64,000 nt of DNA from Elymus sibiricus (lineage: Eukaryota > Streptophyta > Magnoliopsida > Poales > Poaceae), in contig CM077666.1 of assembly GCA_039707655.1 (NCBI GenBank), forward strand, positions 281,779,166-281,843,165, written 5' to 3'. Of the stretch, positions 1 through 11,507 are shown piece by piece. The notes beneath the pieces are model-generated. The model was not told the DNA's origin and searched no databases. It saw nothing but the letters and a program-made list of their open reading frames with translations. Made by a program: the position numbers and the translations under genes. The stretch's first letter is position 1; each line of letters begins with the position of its first letter.

Positions 1-1630
1 TTGAACTTTTCAAAAGTTTCCAACTTGTGCCTCATCAAATAGATATATCCATATCTACTCAAGTCGTCGGGAAAAGTCACGAAGTACTGATAGCCACCTC
101 TGGCCGTTGTGCTCATTGGACCACACACATCAGTGTGTATAAGGTCCAACAGCTCGGATGCCCTTTTGCAACTCTTTGCAAAAGGAGACTTAGTCATCTT
201 GTCGAGCAAGCATGATTCGCATGTCTCCAACGACCCGAAGTCAGATGAAGTTAGGAGTCCATCATCATGGAGCTTCTTCATGCGCTTCAGACTAATATGT
301 CCAAGCCAGCAATGCCAGAAGTAAGTCAGATTTATCTCATTAGGCTTATGCCTCTTGACATTCATGTTATAGACTGGTTCCGTTTCTAGATTGAAAATAA
401 ATAGCCCATCCATAATGGGTGCATAGCCATGGACCATTCCATTCAAATAAAACGAACAACCATTGTCCTTTAAACTGAATTCATAACCCTGACTCATCAA
501 GCATGAGGCAGAAATAATGTTCCGACTAAGTGCGGGAATGTAATAAAATTATTCAATTCCAAAATAAATCCAGAAGGAAGCTTGAGCTGCATCGTGCCGA
601 CATCCAATGCAACAACTCTTGCTTTGTTGCCGACCCTGATGTCAATCTCCCCTTGTGCCACACGCCTAGTTCTTATCAGCCCCTGCATCGAGTTGCAAAT
701 ATGAACAACCGATCCGGTATCAAATACCCAAGAGCTACTAGGTATGTCAGCAAGGTAAATGTCTATGACATATGTAACAAGTGTACCTTTGCCTGAAGAA
801 GCATTTCCGGCCTTCTTGCCATGCTTAGCAAGCCACTTGCTACAGTTCCTCTTCCAGTGACCAGTTTCATTGCAATGAAAGTAGATAGTCTTTGAGTCCT
901 GTCCTGGGTTCAACGCAGCGGTGGAGACAACCTTCTCCATGCCCTTTGCATTGCCCTTTTTCTTGGACCAACTCTTCTTGAACTTAGCTGAGTTCTGCAC
1001 CATCAACACTTGATGCGTTCCTTTCTTAATATCTTGTTCTACCACCTTAAGCATCCCGTGCAATTCAGTGAGCTTCTTATCCATGCCATGCATATGATAG
1101 TCCGAGATGAACGTCCCATACTTAGGTGGAAGAGAACCCATAATTGCATCCGTGGACAGCTTGTCCCCAAGTGGGTAGCCTAACCGATCCAAAGCTTGCA
1201 CGTACCCGATCATCTTGATCACATGCGGGCTCAGTGGATCACCCTCTTTCAGCTTACAATCCGTCAAGGATTGCCAGACGTTGAACCTTTCGGTCCTAGA
1301 CTATACCTGAAACATGCTCTTGATACTCTCGATCATATCGAAAGCCTCAACGTTTTTGAAATGATGCTACAAATCGGGATCCATACAAGCCAGCATGAGG
1401 TAGCTGATCTCCTTTGATTCATCAATGAGTTTCTGGTGGGCATTCTTTGTTGTGGCATTACCATTATCAGCAGGTTCCTCTGGAAGTGGATCCTCTAGAA
1501 CATGTTCCTTTTTATCGTGCTTGAGAACAATTCTCAAATTTCTATACCAAGTGGTAAAGTTTGTTCCATTTCGTTTATCCTTTTCCAGAATTGATTTCAA
1601 TGCAAAGTTGGGTTGAGCAGGTGGTGCCAT
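1..1630 (-). pseudogene. Copia gag-protease-integrase polyprotein, broken
   Basis: The start is the ATG at 1630-1628 (MAPPAQPNF). The gag reads open to TAG codons at 1369-1367 and 1303-1301, which interrupt one continuous frame, then to about 541. The zinc knuckle near 885-840 should be CX2CX4HX4C, but its first cysteine is tyrosine (TAC at 883-881, a G-to-A change). The protease motif FDTGS is intact near 715. Around 541 the frame shifts by one base; the other frame then continues to position 1 through a gag-pre-integrase region (WHCWLGHIS) and the start of the integrase core. The family's normal product is a single Gag-Pol polyprotein forming virus-like particles and integrating cDNA. This copy cannot make it. 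Confidence 0.87.
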
Positions 1631-2651
1631 TGATCTACAATAGAAAATATGCAATCACTAAGCAATGTGTTTATGTAGAGTAATTCAAGCCGTAAACAGA
1701 ACTACTTCGACTAAAGTGGGCATCCCTCCGCAAACTCTCAGTGATTCATGACCCGTCTAGCCTGAGCGACTAGTGAGCTTTAGCATCATAGCCAACTTGC
1801 CTATTCGGTAAGCAACTCCTTGCTAATCATATCTCTATACGACTCCTGTCGGTCGGGTAGGTATCTCATACCCCGGCTCCCGACATTCTTTGCCACAAGG
1901 CCCAAAACCGTTTTGATAGCCTTGTCAAGTTAACCTGATGCAGTGCATGTTCGTGTCCGATAGAAACCCTCCAGTTCAAAGACACCTAGTAGCACCTCAA
2001 TTTTATGAGCCCACCACTAGACGTACTTGATGTGTGAAGGTGCAACATCCGGAATGGAAATGTGCTTGATATTAACGAGGGATCTTTCTACCATAATAAC
2101 ATGCATAAAAAACAAGAAGCAATATCAATCACATATAAACATAAATATGTGAAATAGTATGGCTCCTTCATGGATGTCCTTCCGGGCCGGTTCCAACTTT
2201 GATGACCAGGGCAGAACTCCATCTTGTTTGACACACCGGGACGCCAAAGCCTCGAACTTGATCTCTGTCCTCCAACTACTACAACTAGTAATGAATTTAC
2301 AGATAATCACAAGTCGATGAGCAGGTCATTATACAATATAATGACAGCACTTTGGCTCTTGTCGGGTGACAATCATGACACGCAGGTCATGTTAAATTAC
2401 ACACATGCATCACATACATATGAGCCATACTATTCACATCAAACCTGCAAAACAAAGTTATGCATAGAATCGCATTCTACCGGTTTGTGTATAATGTACA
2501 AAATACAAGGCGCTACGCACACGACGGTCCCCATGTGCAGTTGATCTCATCAACCGTGAACATAGCCTATCTCCTAAACGATGACAGATCTCATCCGCCG
2601 TCTTCACATATCATATATGCATCCGATCTGAATCCAAATCCTATAACAAAG
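1631..2651 (-). other. Untranslated leader of the copia element
   Basis: About 1 kb between primer site and gag start with only short, unconvincing ORFs on both strands. A leader of this size before gag is common in Triticeae copia elements. I see no recognisable domain or nested insertion in it. Confidence 0.6.
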
Positions 2652-2663
2652 GCTCTGATACCA
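2652..2663 (-). other. Primer binding site (initiator tRNA-Met type)
   Basis: The plus strand reads GCTCTGATACCA, so the minus strand is TGGTATCAGAGC, the standard plant copia primer site for the 3' end of initiator tRNA-Met. It sits one base from the LTR edge and fixes the orientation of the element. Confidence 0.93.
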
Positions 2664-2664
2664 T

Positions 2665-3955
2665 TGTTAGGTTCTACCGTAGGCGCATCGCATGGGAATT
2701 AAAACTTTCCTGCCCGCAGAACATCCAAGAACATGCTATGGAGATGGATCAAAGCTCGTTACCACTAGACACGCGGAGCCGTGCAGCAGAAGTAGAGTTG
2801 GGGCAGTGCGTCCGCGCGGTCGGTCTCCTCCTCGTCCGATCTCCCTCGAACAGCCGGTCCGATCTCCCTCGAACTGCCGGTTGCCAGATCCCACGTACAG
2901 TTCGCTGGAGCAGCACAAGTGCACTGCCTCGAACGGTATCCACACGTGTAGGAGGAACACCGTGCGGCGGACTGCTAGGTCCGATCACATAGTTCGATGA
3001 CGAGTGGAGGTGGTTAGTTGCAACACATGCAAAGCCCTAATGATGGCGCCAAAGTGATCAACCAGCTGGGTGTGCCGCACCTCCACTATATATAGGCATC
3101 CGGCGCGGGCTAAACTCTTGGGCCACGCACGGATCCTAAAGCCCACGTGTTCCTTCCCTTAAGCGTGCGACCCCTTAGGTTCTCATTCACTTGGTTGCGA
3201 GTCAGGTCACATCCGACTCAACTAGTCAGTAGCGGCCTCTAGCAAAACGTGCCGACTCCAAGTGTCCGATGAAGCTGGTTAGGCGAACTTGTACATCACA
3301 CTTCTGTTCCCTTTGCCACACGATATATGTTGTCATGCTCAGGGCGACATGGTCATCCTTGTGCAGCACAACCTCTTTCTCGTTCCGATGAATCTGACCA
3401 ACACTTCGGATTATCTCATCTTGCTCAACCACGTCTCGTAGCATGGGTCTGGACAAGCCCGAAACCAACCTTTATAACTACCATGTCATGGAGTAGCATT
3501 TGGTCAGCCCAAAGCAAGTCTGTCACCATCCCGAGTACATGCGCTAGCTCAGGTCTTAGGACACAGAACGTATGTTGTACTAGAGACTCACAGATGACCT
3601 ATCGCTGCGTCTCATAGTTGGGTCTGTCCAACCCAGACCTTATCTTGACTCAGAACCGACTACGTCGAATCTGACCAGATATTTCCGAGTCCATATTATC
3701 TGGCTAGCATCCAATGCTACATGGTCAGTGAGACCGAACCATCCACCATGTCATATGCTAGTCTAACTGGTTGTGTGTCCACACAACCCTTTCGACTAGG
3801 GACCATTTAGGACAGTCATAATACAATGCATAGTCTCACAAACAAGTCATGTACTTGTTAATACACATCATTGATAATGTCCAAGGACTATCTTTATTCA
3901 TAAACACATAGGAAATATCATCCTACATGATTGCCTCTAGGGCATATCTGCAATA
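2665..3955 (-). repeat. 5' LTR of the copia element
   Basis: On the plus strand the LTR begins TGTTAGGTTC at 2665, one base after the primer-site complement. It ends near 3955 in gggcatatctgcaata, the reverse complement of a degenerate TGTTGG-type LTR start in which the terminal ACA has become ATA. A short GA-rich microsatellite (3956-3970) follows. A stricter boundary at 3952 is possible. Length is about 1.29 kb. Only one LTR is in the window, so neither dating nor target-duplication checking is possible. Confidence 0.75.
3087..3094 (-). promoter_or_regulatory. TATA box in the copia LTR
   Basis: TATATATA read on the minus strand, about 420 bp from the 3' end of the LTR in element orientation. 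It is the only strong TATA motif seen in the middle of this LTR, so the likely U3/R promoter element. Confidence 0.5.
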
Positions 3956-5153
3956 GAGAGAGAGAGAGGATTCGATGGGGCCCGCCTGTAAGAGACCCAG
4001 CGGGTCTGGCCCGGCCATTAAGTGTAAACGGCATCCTCAGAATTCGTTTTCTTTGAGTGAAGGCGTATTCCTAAAATACGCTTTCGACGTGGCATGCTTC
4101 TCATGCGCGGCCGAGCTGTTGGGCCGACCCAATGCGGCCCTTGATATCTTGCGCCTAGGGCCCGGCTTAGCCCCTTAGGTAATTCTTTTTCTTTTCTTTT
4201 ATTCCAGAGAAAAAACTCTTCCACGGAATTCATTTCTAATCCAAATTGGCTGATTCAAATATCCAGAGACTTCAAAAATCTTGCTCTATTTATCTAGCCA
4301 TGGTGAACAGTTCTCCCATGCATTGTTTCTGTTATATTAAATAAATAGCTCCCTTTCCCATTAATTTCACCTTAGAAAAGCCCTAGAAAATTCACCCCAA
4401 CTCCAAATCCAGTGCAACCAATTCCTAAATGCTTCTAAAACCATCCCTATTAAATGAGTGCCTCCACTCATTTTTATAGAATTTTACTCCATAAACTTCA
4501 TGCAGGATCATTATTCCCTTCATTTCCACCTTATTGGCCTATTCAAAAATCTCTGTTGATTCAAATCCAGTAGAACCACTTTAGGTATTTTTCTTATAAC
4601 CAAAGAGGTCCTAGAATAATGAAATTCCTATTTTTAGAGCACTTTTATTTTCTGCCTTGTTGTGTGCTTATTGTGATGCTTTCGACGGTAATTGACAGAG
4701 TAGATGGAGTGCTAGGAGTTGGACCGGAAGCTTGTGAGGACCTCGAAGACTTTGCTGAGCTAGGCAAGCAACCCTTTGACCATGTTGATGAAACTATTTA
4801 TTGCATGACATTTTAATACTTTGATTGTTGCATGAAAGGGCATGTCAATGATGTGGTGAAAACCTTGTTGGGTTGGTCTCCGGTACATTACTCGTTGATA
4901 CTTTCATTGTGCATGACCCTACCTTTTGATGAGTGTTATGTGGGTGGGAAGTATCTAGCTTGCTAAGTAGTTGCTATGCAAGTGGGATGAGGATATGCGT
5001 GAGATGGAAAAGAAATATTTACCAAAGACCTTTTTGAAAACCCCATCGGGTGCCACTAATGCCCGAGGGAGGTGTTGAGCTAGGTAACCACTTGATAAAG
5101 AAGTAGTGTACTGAGGCAAGTTGCATGTTTGTTTTCGGAAATGGAGAGAATTC
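3956..5153. other. Old unassigned repeat DNA, 5' flank of the nested cluster
   Basis: It begins with a GA microsatellite (3956-3970), then GC-rich DNA (about 3975-4170), then AT-rich DNA. No ORF looks genuine. Its general texture resembles the long LTRs of Del/Tekay-type gypsy elements, as in the solo LTR at 16957-34613. Downstream segments (10817-11494, 16760-16956, 34619 on) appear to be parts of the same substrate, because 11101-11175 matches 20060-20125 (a shared 'tgggtaaag...gcagagttt...gaatag...gtgtcca' string). Confidence 0.4.
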
Positions 5154-6059
5154 TGTCGGCGTTCTGGGAATGGGGGTACCCAGACCTGCCTGCCTGCGGT
5201 CCAGGGCATGGCCCACTTCATCGACCCAACACGGCCAGGCATGGCCCCATTCAAGACAAGGCCCTCGTGAGGACCCTAGCCTCGCGAGGAGGAACGGCAT
5301 CAAGACCGGCAAGGGATGGATCTCCTCAGGCCCCCTCCGGAGCGGCGGAGATCTCTATGCAAGGCCCGGCCTCGGGAGTCAAGGGTGATGCAAGGAAGGA
5401 CAGGCGGGTGCCAGTGCGCCAGATGGTGGAGTTTCCTCTTTGGTGCAAAGGGAGCAGAGACGTACGCGGGTTCCCAAAGCACCCCCAAAAGGTTTCCATT
5501 CCGGTGCAACGAGACCACAACCACCAGCCCCGCAGGGAGGATGTCATCGCTGAGCCCATCCCTGCACCGTCGACAGCTACTTTGCAGGCGAAGACCGCCT
5601 TTGGGCAGGGCGGGCACGTACTCCTGTCCCCCTCCAAAATTGGCCGTTGTGGGATCCCTTCCCGCCAATGCGATAAGGGAGGAGGACCCGAGCCACCGCT
5701 ATATATAGAGGGTAGGCCGCACCGTAGAAGAGGATCCGATTCCATTCCACCATATAACCACCACCGAGCCGCAGAGGGCCTCGGACACCTCCTGAGCGCC
5801 CTCATGAGGCTGTAAAACACTGTACCAGTTCATCCACCCCACCCCCTCGAGGGGCAATCCACCAAAGCAGGACTAGGGTATTACGCTTCGCAGCGGCCCA
5901 AACCTAGGTAAACTGTCATGTTCATCTTCTTCCTCGCCATCGTGCGAGTTTGTTGCTGTGTTCATCGAGTAGCGAGCTAGGTTGGGCGAAGCTGCTGTGG
6001 ATCTTCACACGTGCCCCTGTGTTCCAATCTTAAGGGTTTTGCGGAGCCCAAATCCGACA
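5154..6059 (+). repeat. 5' LTR of the truncated gypsy element
   Basis: 906 bp bounded by perfect 6-bp inverted ends, TGTCGG at 5154 and CCGACA ending at 6059, immediately followed by the primer site. The upstream five bases are AATTC (5149-5153). AATTC also occurs at 11091-11095 in the 3' flank, but no LTR lies before it, so a target duplication is not established. A TATA box is at 5700-5707. Confidence 0.87.
5700..5707 (+). promoter_or_regulatory. TATA box in the gypsy LTR
   Basis: TATATATA followed by GAGGG, about 350 bp from the LTR 3' end, in GC-rich surroundings. Position and context fit the element's own RNA polymerase II promoter. Confidence 0.55.
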
Positions 6060-6061
6060 TT

Positions 6062-6082
6062 TGGCGTGCCAGGTAGGGGGCG
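6062..6082 (+). other. Primer binding site region
   Basis: TGGCGTGCCAGGTAGGGGGC starts two bases after the LTR. This TGGCG-plus-GGTAGGGGGC form recurs at the primer-site position of many grass gypsy elements. I do not assign the tRNA. Confidence 0.75.
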
Positions 6083-6287
6083 TGTCAGAGCTTCCCCATT
6101 CATGGCAACGGCCGAACCTCGGCTCGATAACTCGATGGCGGGCCAGATCCCCGATGGCGGCTAGTCCCCGGCGCGTGGTGGCGTTTGCGCGTGCTCGGCC
6201 ACCCCCGCGGTCGCCTGCATCCTCGGCGGGTCGCAGGCACCACCCTTCGGCCGACATATCAAGCGCTTCCTATGCCATGTAGGAGCG

Positions 6288-9200
6288 GTGCAGCCGCGGC
6301 CCGAGCCCGCGCAGCCCCGCACATGGCCAGAGGTCGACATCACCTTCGGCCCGGACGACCACCCCAAGACGACGGTAGCCGCTGGGGCGCTTCCTCTGAT
6401 GTGCACGCCAACCATACGCGGTGTCGCCATCTCCAAGACCCTCATAGACGGTGGCGCTGGCATCAACGTCATCTCCGTGGACACCTTCGACGCCCTGCAA
6501 CTGCCCCGTGATCAGCTTGCGCCCTCAAGGCCCTTCTCTGGGGTAGCCGGGGGGTCCGTCATCCCCGTGGGGTGGGTGCGCCTCCCCGTCACCTTCGGCA
6601 CCCGCTCCAACTTCCGCACCGAGCAAGTCGACTTCGATGTCGCTCACATCCACCTTCTATACAACACAATACTCGGCTACCCCACCCTCGCTCAGTTCAT
6701 GGCGGCGACACACCCGGGCTACAACGTCATCAAGATGCCCGGGAGCGGCGGCGTCCTCACCGTCGTGGGGGATGTCAAGGACGCGTCCCACGTACTCAAG
6801 CTCTTGTACAAGACCACGGCCGCGGCACGCACTAGTTTCGGAGCCACCACGCAGGCCGTGGAGGACCCCGGGGTTGCACCCCCCGACATCGCGTCGGTGA
6901 AGAAGAGGCAGCTGTTCTCCCAGAGTCGGGCGGAGATGAAGCAAGTGCTGGTGGATGAAGGAAACCTTGGCCCTACCTTCACAATCGGCGCTGGCTTGCC
7001 TCAAGATCAAGAGGAGGCATTGGTGGCCTTCCTCCGAGCGAACAAGGTCACGTTCGCATGGAGCGCCTCCGACCTGGTGGGGGTCCCCAGGGATGTGATC
7101 AAGCACCACCTCATGGTGTGCCCGAACGCATGCCCGGTGAAGTAGAAGGCAAGAAGACAGGCACCAGAGAAACAAGCGTTCATCGCCCAGGAGGACGGCA
7201 AGCTCAAGGAGGCAGGGGTCATCCGGGAGGTGCGTTACCCAGAGTGGGTGGCAAACCCGGTGGTCGTCCCGAAGAAGGGCGGGAAGGAGTGCATGTGCGT
7301 CGACTTCACGGGCCTCAACCAAGCCTACCCCCAGGACCCATTACCGCTACTGCGCATCGACCAAATCGTGGACTCGACCATGGAGTGTGACCTCCTGTGC
7401 TTCCTGGACGCCTTCTCGGGTTACCACCAGATCAAGATGGTGGTGGAGGACGTCGAGAAGACGGCCTTCCTCACCTCATGTGGGGTATTCTGCTACACGT
7501 GCATGCCCTTCGGGCTGCGGAACGCCGGGGCAACCTTTCAGCGGCTGATGCACATCGCCCTGGGGCCGCAGCTCGGGAGGAATGCAGAACCCTACATAAA
7601 CAACATCTGGGTCAAGTCCAGGGCAGCCAAGACCCTGGTGGAAGACTTGGAGGAGACATTCGCCAGCCTGAGGGAAGTAAACCTGAAGCTCAACCCAGAA
7701 AAATGTGTCTTCGGGGTCCCCTCGGGCAAGCTGCTCGGTTTCCTGGTATCGCACCGGGGGATCGAGGCAAACCCAAAGAAGGTCAAGGCCATAAACAAGA
7801 TGAGCGCTCCCCAGACCCTCAAGGAAATGCAGAAACTGGCGGGATGTGTGACTTCCTTGGGACGTTTCATCTCCAAGCTCGGTGAGCGGGCCCTGCCATT
7901 CTTCAAGATCATGAAAAGGAAGGGCCCCTTCAAATGGACCCCGGAGGCTGACGCGGCCTTCGAAGAACTCAAGCAATACCTCACGAGTCCGTCGGTGATG
8001 GTGGCACCTCGCCCTCGGGAGCCCCTGCTATTATACCTGGCTGCTACCCCCCATTCCGCCAGCGCTGCTTTGGTAACGGTGAGGAGGGAGCGGATCGGCA
8101 CTCACGATGTGTCAGCAGGCATCAACGGGCCACCAAGCGCGGGCCTAGGGAGCTCGCAGGACCCTCAAGAGCCTGCTCCTCCTTACGACGGAGCACTTCA
8201 GCCTGCCACCGCTCCATCGACCCCTGAAGTGCTCCTTCCTCCTGAGGGCCAAGCCAGTCCATCGGCCCTTGAAGCACTCCTTCCTCCTGAGGGCAAATCC
8301 AGTCCATCGGCCCCTGAAGCGCTCCTTCCTCCTGAGGGCCAAGCCAGTCCATCGGCCCTTGAAGCACTCCTTCCTCCTGAGGGCAAATCCAGTCCATCGG
8401 CCCCTGAAGCGCTCCTTCCTCCTGAGGGCCAAGCCGGTCCATCGGCCCCTGAAGCGCTCCTTCCTCCTGAGGGCCAAGCGACTCCACCGGCCCCTAAAAC
8501 GTTCGACCCTCACGAGGCCCCCTCCTCACCAACAGCCTCCGATACGCCTGGGCCTCATGAGCCTATGACCGGGCAGGACATCACAGGGGACCTCACCCTC
8601 GTCGAACACCCGGTGTACTACGTCAGCACGGTGCTGCGGGATGCTCGTTCATGCTACCCCATGCAGCAGAAGCTCCTCCTAGCGCTCCTTGTCACCTCGA
8701 GGAAGCTACGTCATTACTTCTAGGGGCACCCCATCAAGGTCGTCTCCGCTTACCCCTTGGAGAAGATCCTGCGCAACCCCAATGCGGCAGGAAGAGTCGC
8801 CAAATGGAACATCGAGCTGCAGGCCTTCAACATAGAGTTCAGCATGACCAGGGTCATCAAGGGGGCAGCCCTAGCGGACTTCGTGGCAGAGTGGATAGAT
8901 GCTCCGGACCGGGGGCTGGAAGGGAGCCAGTCACTCGCCCCAGGCGATGAGGCGCCCGAGGGGTGGATCATGCATTTTGATGGAGCCTTCACACGCAAGG
9001 GAGTAGGAGCTGGGGTCGTGCTCACTTCGCCGATAGGAGACAAGCTCAGCTACGCCAAGCAGCTCTGTTTCCAGCATGGAGAGAAAGTCTCCAACAACAT
9101 CGCGGAGTACGAGGGCCTCATCGCCGGCCTCAAGGCGGCGGCGGCCTTGGGGGTTCGGTGCCTCACCGTCATGGGTGACTCCCAGCTCCTCATCAACTTC

Positions 9201-10816
9201 TCCAACAAAGAGTACACACCCAAGGACGAGCACATGGAGGCGTATTTGGAGGAGGTACGTAGGATCGAAAAACGTTTTCAGGGGTTGGAGCTGCAACACG
9301 TTCCGCGCAGTGTGAACAAAGATGCCGACGACATCGCCAAGAGGGCTTCGCGCTGTGAGCCCCAGGAACCGAGCGTCTTCGAGGAGTGGCTCTTCAAACC
9401 CTCCGCGGCGCCGCCTACTGGAGACGTGGCATTGCGAAGTCAGGAGCTCCCCCCTGCGCTGCCCACGGGGGCTCCGAACTATGGTCAGGCTTCAGGAGCC
9501 CGACTACTCCTGGGCTTAGAGCCTCAGGCCGAAAGCTGGATGCAAGAGTTCAGGGCATACCTGCTTCATGGCACGTTACCAGAGAAGGAGGAAGATGCGG
9601 AGCGCGTGGCCTGACAAGCCACAGCCTACTGCTCGCAAGACGGCGACTTGTACCAAAGGCGCCCGAACGATGTTGCGTTGCGGTGCATCTCCAAGGAGCA
9701 GGGGTGCGAACTGCTGGCGGACATCCACGGAGGAGACTACGGGCAACACTCCTCTTCGCGCATGCTTGCATGGAAGGCGTTCAGATCGGGCTTCTACTGG
9801 CCTTCGGTGCTTGACGACGCCATCGAGCTGGTCCAGTCTTGCGAGGCCTGCCAGTTTCATGCCAAGCAGATCCACCAACCCGCGCAGGGCCTCCAGACCA
9901 TTCCACTCTCCTGGCCCTTTGCGGTCTAGGGACTGGACATACTGGGCTTTTCCCGCGAGGAACGGGCGGGTACCGCTACCTCTATGTCGCCATCGACAAG
10001 TTCACCAAATGGGCGGAGGTGGAGCCCGTCCGCACCATCCCGGCCAGGTCGGCCGTCAAGTTCATCAAGGACCTCATGAGCCGCTTCGGCATCCTCAACC
10101 GCATCATCACCGACAACGGTTCACAGTTCACAAGTAACCTTTTCAAGACCTATTGTGCTAACCTTGGAACACAGATATGTTACGCCTCGGTGGCCCATCC
10201 ACGGAGCAATGGCCAGGCGGAGCGCGCCAACGCAGAGGTCCTGTGGGGCCTCAAGGCAAGGAGCTTCAAAAAGAAGCTCGAAGCATGCGGCAGGGGTTGG
10301 GTCGATGAGCTTCAGTCGGTGTTGTGGTCCATCCGTACCACCCCGACCAAGCCCACTGGTGAAACCCCGTTCTTCCTCGTGTACGGAGCCGAAGCCGTCC
10401 TCCCTGACGAGATCAAGGACCAGTCCCCGCGGGTCTTGACATTTGACGAGGAGCGTCAGGATGCTGCGTGGGGAACGGACCTCGTGCTTGGAGAGGAGGC
10501 ATGTCGTCGGGCCTCGCTCCGAGCTACGCGGTATCAACAAGCGCTGCGGTGCTACCACTACCGCAACATCCGCTCCAGGACCCTCGAAGTCGGAGACCTT
10601 GTCCTGAGGCAGGTTCTCTTCAGGGAGGGCTTGCACAAGCTCTCGCCCATGTGGGAGGGCCCGTTCAAGGTCGTTCATGTCTTCAGGCCTGGCGCCGTGC
10701 GCCTGGAGACTCAGGACGGGGTCCCCATCCAGAACGTGGACAAATTCAGATCTGCTAATCATCCCAACCTTACATGTGCGACCACTCTACCCCTATATGG
10801 GAAGGGGCTTTGTTGA
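6288..10816 (+). pseudogene. Gypsy pol (PR-RT-RH-aRH-INT), multiply disabled
   Basis: One reading frame runs from 6288 to about 9940. Its stops are TAG 7143, TAG 8721, TGA 9612 and TAG 9927; each fits a single C-to-T or G-to-A change of CAG, CGA or TGG. A one-base deletion near 9945 then shifts to the frame ending at 10816. Domains in order: protease (LIDGGAGINVI, about 6445); reverse transcriptase (7230-7910); RT-linked RNase H, split by an in-frame repeat (8226-8495); archaeal-type RNase H (about 8965-9350, with FDGAF, EYEGL and GDSQL); integrase zinc region (9715-9865); and the DDE core (ITDNGSQF, then NGQAERAN). The RT catalytic YIDD box reads YINN: both aspartates are AAC at 7599-7604. 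That change alone predicts a dead polymerase. Confidence 0.9.
8226..8495 (+). repeat. 45-bp in-frame tandem repeat inside pol
   Basis: Six copies starting at 8226, 8271, 8316, 8361, 8406 and 8451 encode a 15-residue unit of the form EALLPPEGQASPSAP. Copies 1 and 3 (QASPSAL) alternate with copies 2 and 4 (KSSPSAP), so the array partly has a 90-bp higher-order unit. It lies between the fingers-proximal RNase H strand (ASAALVTV) and VYYVSTVL, where related elements have only a short linker. It keeps the pol frame open. The long ORFs on other frames here are by-products of the 45-bp period. Confidence 0.93.
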
Positions 10817-11494
10817 TTACTTTGGTCGATGCTAGCAGAGAGCCCACATTACTAGTGGCGAGAGACCCGAGTCACTCTCTCAATACGGGGTCGTGCCTGA
10901 ATGGACGACTATGACTGTTTTCACAAACACCGGGCACACCATTGGTCCCCTCATGGATGGTACTTGTAATGTACATCATGCGGGTTGTGTGCCAATGAGT
11001 GGTCTCTTTGTTTAGTGTTGTCAAGGGAAAGACCTTTTTCGGGTGCTTACCCCGGGTACGTAAAGTACCGTGAGTCGTGGATGAAACAGAATTCCCCGAG
11101 TCTTGTGGGTAAAGCGCGCAACCTGTGCAGAGTTTTAAACTATTCGAATAGTTGTGTCCACGATCAAGGACAGTTGGTGGTCCTGTTTAAACTACATCCG
11201 ATGTTTTCACAAAACTTGGTGTGTGTGTGACCATAGAGATACTTGAAGTAAGTCGGATGACTTGGTGAGATGATGACACTAGAGTTGAGATACTCTGCTT
11301 ATATTGATATCTCTAACCTATTCATATGGATATCTGCAACCTGTTGATGCATGGTTTTATAAATGGTAGGACATGATATTGCACTCAAAATTAGCTTTCC
11401 AAAAAATACCTTCTTAGGGTTATGCCATGCATTGTTTACTGTAGGAAACCTTAGTTAGCATGAACGTTAGTTAGGACAAGACTGTTTTTCTAGA
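10817..11494. other. Old substrate between the truncated gypsy and CACTA element 1
   Basis: No coding capacity is recognised. 11090-11180 is clearly related to 20030-20130 in the large solo LTR, so this is probably LTR sequence of a related but older retroelement. Its join with the gypsy 3' end is a deletion junction, with no LTR or polypurine tract visible. Confidence 0.45.
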
Positions 11495-11507
11495 CACTAC
11501 TAGGGAA

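Larger units (their letters stand above)
1..3955 (-). mobile_element. Ty1/copia LTR retrotransposon, 5' half only
   Basis: Read on the minus strand, the order is LTR (3955-2665), initiator-Met-type primer site (2663-2652), leader of about 1 kb, gag, aspartic protease, gag-pre-integrase and the start of integrase, which runs off the window at position 1. This order is copia-type. The second LTR, reverse transcriptase and RNase H lie outside the window. The coding region carries nonsense codons, a frameshift and a lost zinc-knuckle cysteine, so this copy is inactive. The LTR end resembles Triticeae copia LTRs with a 'GATATGCCCTAGAGGC' start; I do not assign a family name. Confidence 0.88.
5154..10816 (+). 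mobile_element. Tat-type Ty3/gypsy retrotransposon, gag deleted and 3' truncated
   Basis: The order is 5' LTR (5154-6059), primer site, then protease, reverse transcriptase, RNase H, a second RNase H and integrase on the plus strand. The usual gag of 1.5 kb or more is absent: only about 200 bp separate the primer site from the protease region. No copy of the 5' LTR follows integrase, so the 3' end is lost. The extra archaeal-type RNase H after the RT-linked one and the lack of a chromodomain point to the Tat lineage. It appears to sit in the old substrate at 3956-11494. Confidence 0.88.

Noticed and set aside
5129..5820. Long ORFs in three frames (up to 228 codons) before the gypsy pol
   Set aside because: They lie inside the 5' LTR and cross its TATA box and end; GC-rich DNA simply has few stops.
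8122..8513. Minus-strand ORFs of about 120 codons with 15-residue repeats
   Set aside because: They are mirror products of the 45-bp in-frame repeat in pol; the plus-strand frame continues conserved RT/RNase H sequence on both sides.
11091..11095. AATTC as target duplication of the truncated gypsy (with 5149-5153)
   Set aside because: No LTR or polypurine tract lies before 11091, and AATTC is a common pentamer.
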